Assembly: GCA_028288385.1 (NCBI GenBank)
Contig: JAQBNX010000413.1
Coordinates: 1-9,512 of the forward strand
Direction of reading: 5' to 3'
Length of the DNA: 9,512 nt
Source: Spirosoma sp.
GTDB lineage: Bacteria > Bacteroidota > Bacteroidia > Cytophagales > Spirosomataceae
Shown here: positions 7,971 to 9,512 of the stretch, piece by piece
Numbering within the stretch: the stretch's first letter is position 1
Layout of the letters: each line of letters starts with the position of its first letter
Translations under genes and position numbers: made by a program
Notes under the pieces: model-generated
What the model saw: only the letters and a program-made list of their open reading frames with translations
Databases searched by the model: none
Told to the model about the DNA's origin: nothing

Positions 7971-8768
7971 TCAGTACATATACGGGTTGAACGTCCCGTA
8001 GTAGCCGCCTATCTGGGTCGTGTCGGGCTGACCACCCATTGGCGCAAAACCAGGATTAACCACTGGACCGCCGGGCAAGCCGGGTCCGCAGGCAATGGAG
8101 TTGGTACCGGTGATCTGAGTGCCTAGCTGACAACCGCCACCACCACATAGAACTGGAATACAACTTTGCGGTCCGCACAGGGTCCGGCGGCAGGTAAGCA
8201 GATTACAGATCGTCCGGAAGCAGGAGGCAATCACCGTTTTTGGTGGACAGATTACCACTCTGCTTGGTGGACAAATCAGACATACACTAGCATGAGCAGC
8301 GAGGGTTGCCTGGGGAGGGCAAAATACTTGCAGATTCGTCGCCATAGCCTGTACTCTCTGTCCCGTCGTGTCGCCCTGACCACCCATGGCACCTGCCATC
8401 TGGGTCATATCGGTCTGGCCCGCCGGGCTGGCCCCATATTGCTGCATAATGTCACCTTCGAGGAAGGTGCTCTTCGGCCGGTTAGCCAGTTTAGGATCGC
8501 CGAACGTAATGACCGCGTCAGCCCGGAGCCACAATTTACTGCCGCCTAGCGACGACTCAGCCGGGGCCATTTTTACGGAATACAAAATGGCTTCTTCGGG
8601 TACTTCCACAAACGTGTTCAGGCTGTCATCGGAATAGACCCGGATGTGACCCGCTTCGGACGATGCACCCAGGTAACCCTGTAGCATCGTTAACTGATCC
8701 ATGTTTCTGGGGTCACTGCGCACAGCCCCCACCCAGTCATCTAACTGGTACTTTGCTTTGTTTTCCAT
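7971..8768 (-). CDS. Candidate Cys-rich RiPP (lanthipeptide-like) precursor
   Basis: This 265-residue protein has three parts. Residues 1-149 contain no Cys and look like a folded leader: an acidic/amphipathic start (YQLDDWVGAV) and a beta-rich stretch (GHIRVYSDDSLNTFVEVPEEAIL, continuing to about residue 90). Residues 150-227 hold 12 Cys and 13 Ser/Thr. Three CPP units (150, 166, 174) are followed by Cys at exactly every fifth residue from 183 to 213. Residues 228-265 form a Gly/Pro/Tyr-rich tail without Cys. There is no signal peptide or membrane segment. Placement immediately upstream of a kinase, a HopA1 protein and LanC makes it the obvious modification substrate. The leader is far longer than in typical lanthipeptides. 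No double-Gly leader cleavage site directly precedes the first Cys. The alternative is an unmodified Cys-rich structural or metal-binding protein. Confidence 0.75.
   Translation of the reverse strand: MENKAKYQLDDWVGAVRSDPRNMDQLTMLQGYLGASSEAGHIRVYSDDSLNTFVEVPEEAILYSVKMAPAESSLGGSKLWLRADAVITFGDPKLANRPKSTFLEGDIMQQYGASPAGQTDMTQMAGAMGGQGDTTGQRVQAMATNLQVFCPPQATLAAHASVCLICPPSRVVICPPKTVIASCFRTICNLLTCRRTLCGPQSCIPVLCGGGGCQLGTQITGTNSIACGPGLPGGPVVNPGFAPMGGQPDTTQIGGYYGTFNPYMY
8118..8225 (-). repeat. Ten-residue coding repeat [S/T]-C-x-x-[T/V]-[I/L]-C-x3 in the precursor
   Basis: Residues 182-191 (SCFRTICNLL), 192-201 (TCRRTLCGPQ) and 202-211 (SCIPVLCGGG), plus the partial unit GCQLGT (212-217), repeat with a 10-residue period. 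Cys falls at 183, 188, 193, 198, 203, 208 and 213, and Ser or Thr sits one or two residues before most of them. I checked each of these codons on the complementary strand and all read TGC or TGT. Confidence 0.85.
8229..8276 (-). repeat. Tandem 24-base coding repeat ICPPSRVV / ICPPKTVI
   Basis: Two adjacent eight-residue units (165-172 and 173-180 of the precursor) share ICPP and a hydrophobic end. On the + strand the matching segments TTGGTGGACAGAT (8240-8252) and TTGGTGGACAAAT (8264-8276) differ by one base and are exactly 24 bases apart, which suggests recent tandem duplication. A more distant third CPP unit lies at residues 149-152. Confidence 0.75.
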
Positions 8769-8793
8769 GATTGATTAAGGTTTAGGAATAATC

Positions 8794-8824
8794 AGTATAA
8801 TCCGGTTTGAATGGATTCGGTCAA
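8794..8824 (-). promoter_or_regulatory. Possible promoter for the precursor and modification genes
   Basis: On the - strand, TTGACC (8819-8824) and TATACT (8794-8799) are separated by 19 bases and end 25 bases before the ATG at 8768. The elements fit the longer spacing tolerated by Bacteroidota sigma factors, but the -7 box is a poor match to TAnnTTTG. The surrounding 175-base gap (8769-8943) holds no other structure that I can support, and its length argues for a separate start of transcription for the precursor. Confidence 0.3.
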
Positions 8825-8943
8825 AAGAAGTAGTTCGTCTAAACAGGCTTTGCTCCGGTGTTTGGTTTAGTCGGCATTGGGGGTTATTATGGCAACAGCT
8901 CCACTCCAGTTGATTGAGCGAACGGTAATAGACCAGATGAGGA

Positions 8944-9201
8944 TCAGGTCAGGGCGTGAAAATTCAGATCATCGGATTCGATAGCCTGGATGTTGTCGTT
9001 GTGCTGGAGTTTGAGAATCTCGTGTCCCGACAGGCTGGCTTTGTAGATGCCTTGCAACCCTTCGACAGGCTCAATATTCGTCGATTTTAGTGTGGTATCT
9101 GGCTTAATGGCTGCGTCCGGGTGCAGCGTAATCATAACAGAATAGGTGTCGTCGGGGCTTGCATTGAGCCGTTGGGCGAAGCCTTCAGAAATAGCACTCA
9201 T
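8944..9201 (-). CDS. Small inhibitor I9 / subtilisin-propeptide-like protein
   Basis: From the ATG at 9201 this gives 85 residues. The segment YSVMITLHPDA (20-30), followed by GLQGIYKASLSGHEILKLQHNDNIQAIESDD (50-78), follows the pattern of subtilisin propeptides and I9 inhibitors: a beta-strand opening, GIY.ASLSG..I..L, then a final strand of the type I.AIE.DD. Such domains fold the peptidase and block its active site. Here the domain is a separate gene immediately downstream of the S8 peptidase, so it may act in trans as chaperone or inhibitor. The start is uncertain: the frame stays open to a TTG at 9318, and residues just before Met1 (TTSILPILFAMSAISEGFA) look like a signal peptide, which would fit an exported inhibitor using a non-ATG start. 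The family assignment is from motif pattern only. Confidence 0.6.
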   Translation of the reverse strand: MSAISEGFAQRLNASPDDTYSVMITLHPDAAIKPDTTLKSTNIEPVEGLQGIYKASLSGHEILKLQHNDNIQAIESDDLNFHALT

Positions 9202-9338
9202 GGCGAAGAGGATGGGTAAGATAGACGTAGTGATACGGATGAGGCAGGCATTGGTAATCAAAAGCGGCCACTCAGGTGATCGATTATTAAAATCAATCAC
9301 CTGAACAACCGCCCACAATCTAACGAAGCGTAACGCTA

Positions 9339-9512
9339 CTAAAGCGTAGCTAAGTCGCAGTTAATCAGCCCGGCTCCGAAGGTCGAATCGTTGCCGGGAA
9401 CGCCCAGATCGGTAGATGTTGAGGTGATTTTGAAACGGGCGGCCGCCGGATTGATACCCGGAAAACGCTGTTTCAACAGGGCTACCGCACCCGCCACAGC
9501 CGGGCAAGCCAT
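9339..9512 (-). CDS. Subtilisin-family (S8) serine peptidase, C-terminal 57 residues
   Basis: Read from the right edge, the frame gives MACPAVAGAVALLKQRFPGI, then a helix and a region with the pattern D.GVPG.D..FG.GLINC, ending at a TAG at 9339-9341. M-A-x-P-x-V-A-G-x-V-A-L-L is the segment right after the catalytic Ser of subtilases (GTSMA.P.VAG), and FG.G.IN is the usual closing motif. The catalytic Ser itself, and the Asp and His, lie just outside the window. The protein ends shortly after the catalytic domain, with no extra secretion or anchoring domain. Leader peptidases of lanthipeptide clusters (LanP) are often subtilases, so this gene may process the Cys-rich precursor, though it may also be an unrelated neighbour. 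Confidence 0.85.
   Translation of the reverse strand: MACPAVAGAVALLKQRFPGINPAAARFKITSTSTDLGVPGNDSTFGAGLINCDLATL

Larger units (their letters stand above)
8011..8420 (-). repeat. Three copies of a GGQxDTTQ-type motif flanking the Cys block
   Basis: Copies lie at 8011-8039 (MGGQPDTTQI, residues 244-253), 8365-8387 (MGGQGDTTG, 128-136) and 8398-8420 (GQTDMTQM, 117-124). The first and second match at 21 of 23 bases in 8017-8039 versus 8365-8387; the first and third match at 19 of 23 bases (8011-8033 versus 8398-8420). Two copies precede the Cys-rich block and one follows it, so the block is bracketed by related segments. Confidence 0.7.

Noticed and set aside
8166..8549. Open + strand frame opposite the precursor gene
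   Set aside because: It is an antisense shadow of the repetitive precursor, with no recognisable motif or start context.
9202..9318. TTG start at 9318 for the I9-like protein
   Set aside because: A non-ATG start is rare in this phylum and the first residues look unlike a coding start. A signal-peptide-like stretch before Met1 keeps some extension possible, so this is noted in the gene entry.

Overview
The window looks like chromosomal DNA of a Bacteroidota species, most likely a Cytophagales bacterium of the Spirosoma type. The reasons are moderate-to-high GC, ATG starts without Shine-Dalgarno sequences, outer-membrane beta-barrels ending in aromatic or hydrophobic residues, and a haloperoxidase/PAP2-type lipoprotein. 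The genus is an inference from style; there is no marker gene.

Left half (1-4480, + strand). The tail of an unrecognised membrane-anchored protein (2-499) is followed by a 270-base gap with two inverted repeats that share the half-site ATATGG/CCATAT. Next come an outer-membrane beta-barrel protein (770-1894) closed by a rho-independent terminator (1908-1957), a second beta-barrel protein (2053-2949), and, 22 bases further on, a lipoprotein of the vanadium haloperoxidase/PAP2 phosphatase superfamily (2972-4480). That enzyme carries an intact C-terminal active site and a decayed copy of the same motifs in its N-terminal half.

Right half (4495-9512, - strand, convergent with the left half). This reads as a ribosomally made, modified peptide (RiPP) operon. 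In transcription order it has: the C-terminus of a subtilisin-family (S8) peptidase running off the window edge; a small protein resembling a subtilisin propeptide (inhibitor I9-like); a 265-residue Cys-rich candidate precursor; a long hairpin directly after the precursor stop; an APH-fold kinase with a complete active site; a HopA1-family protein; and a LanC-type zinc cyclase. The inferred logic is that the kinase phosphorylates Ser/Thr of the precursor, the HopA1 protein eliminates phosphate to give dehydro-residues, LanC adds Cys thiols to form (methyl)lanthionine rings, and the subtilase removes the leader.

The kinase/HopA1 pair is the dehydration pair of class V lanthipeptide and thioviridamide-type pathways, whereas the cyclase is a canonical LanC. 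The combination therefore looks like a hybrid. The precursor is striking: none of its first 149 residues is Cys, followed by 12 Cys in 78 residues, seven of them exactly five residues apart within a ten-residue repeat that places Ser/Thr next to Cys. No transporter, immunity gene, tRNA, rRNA, CRISPR array or insertion sequence was seen.
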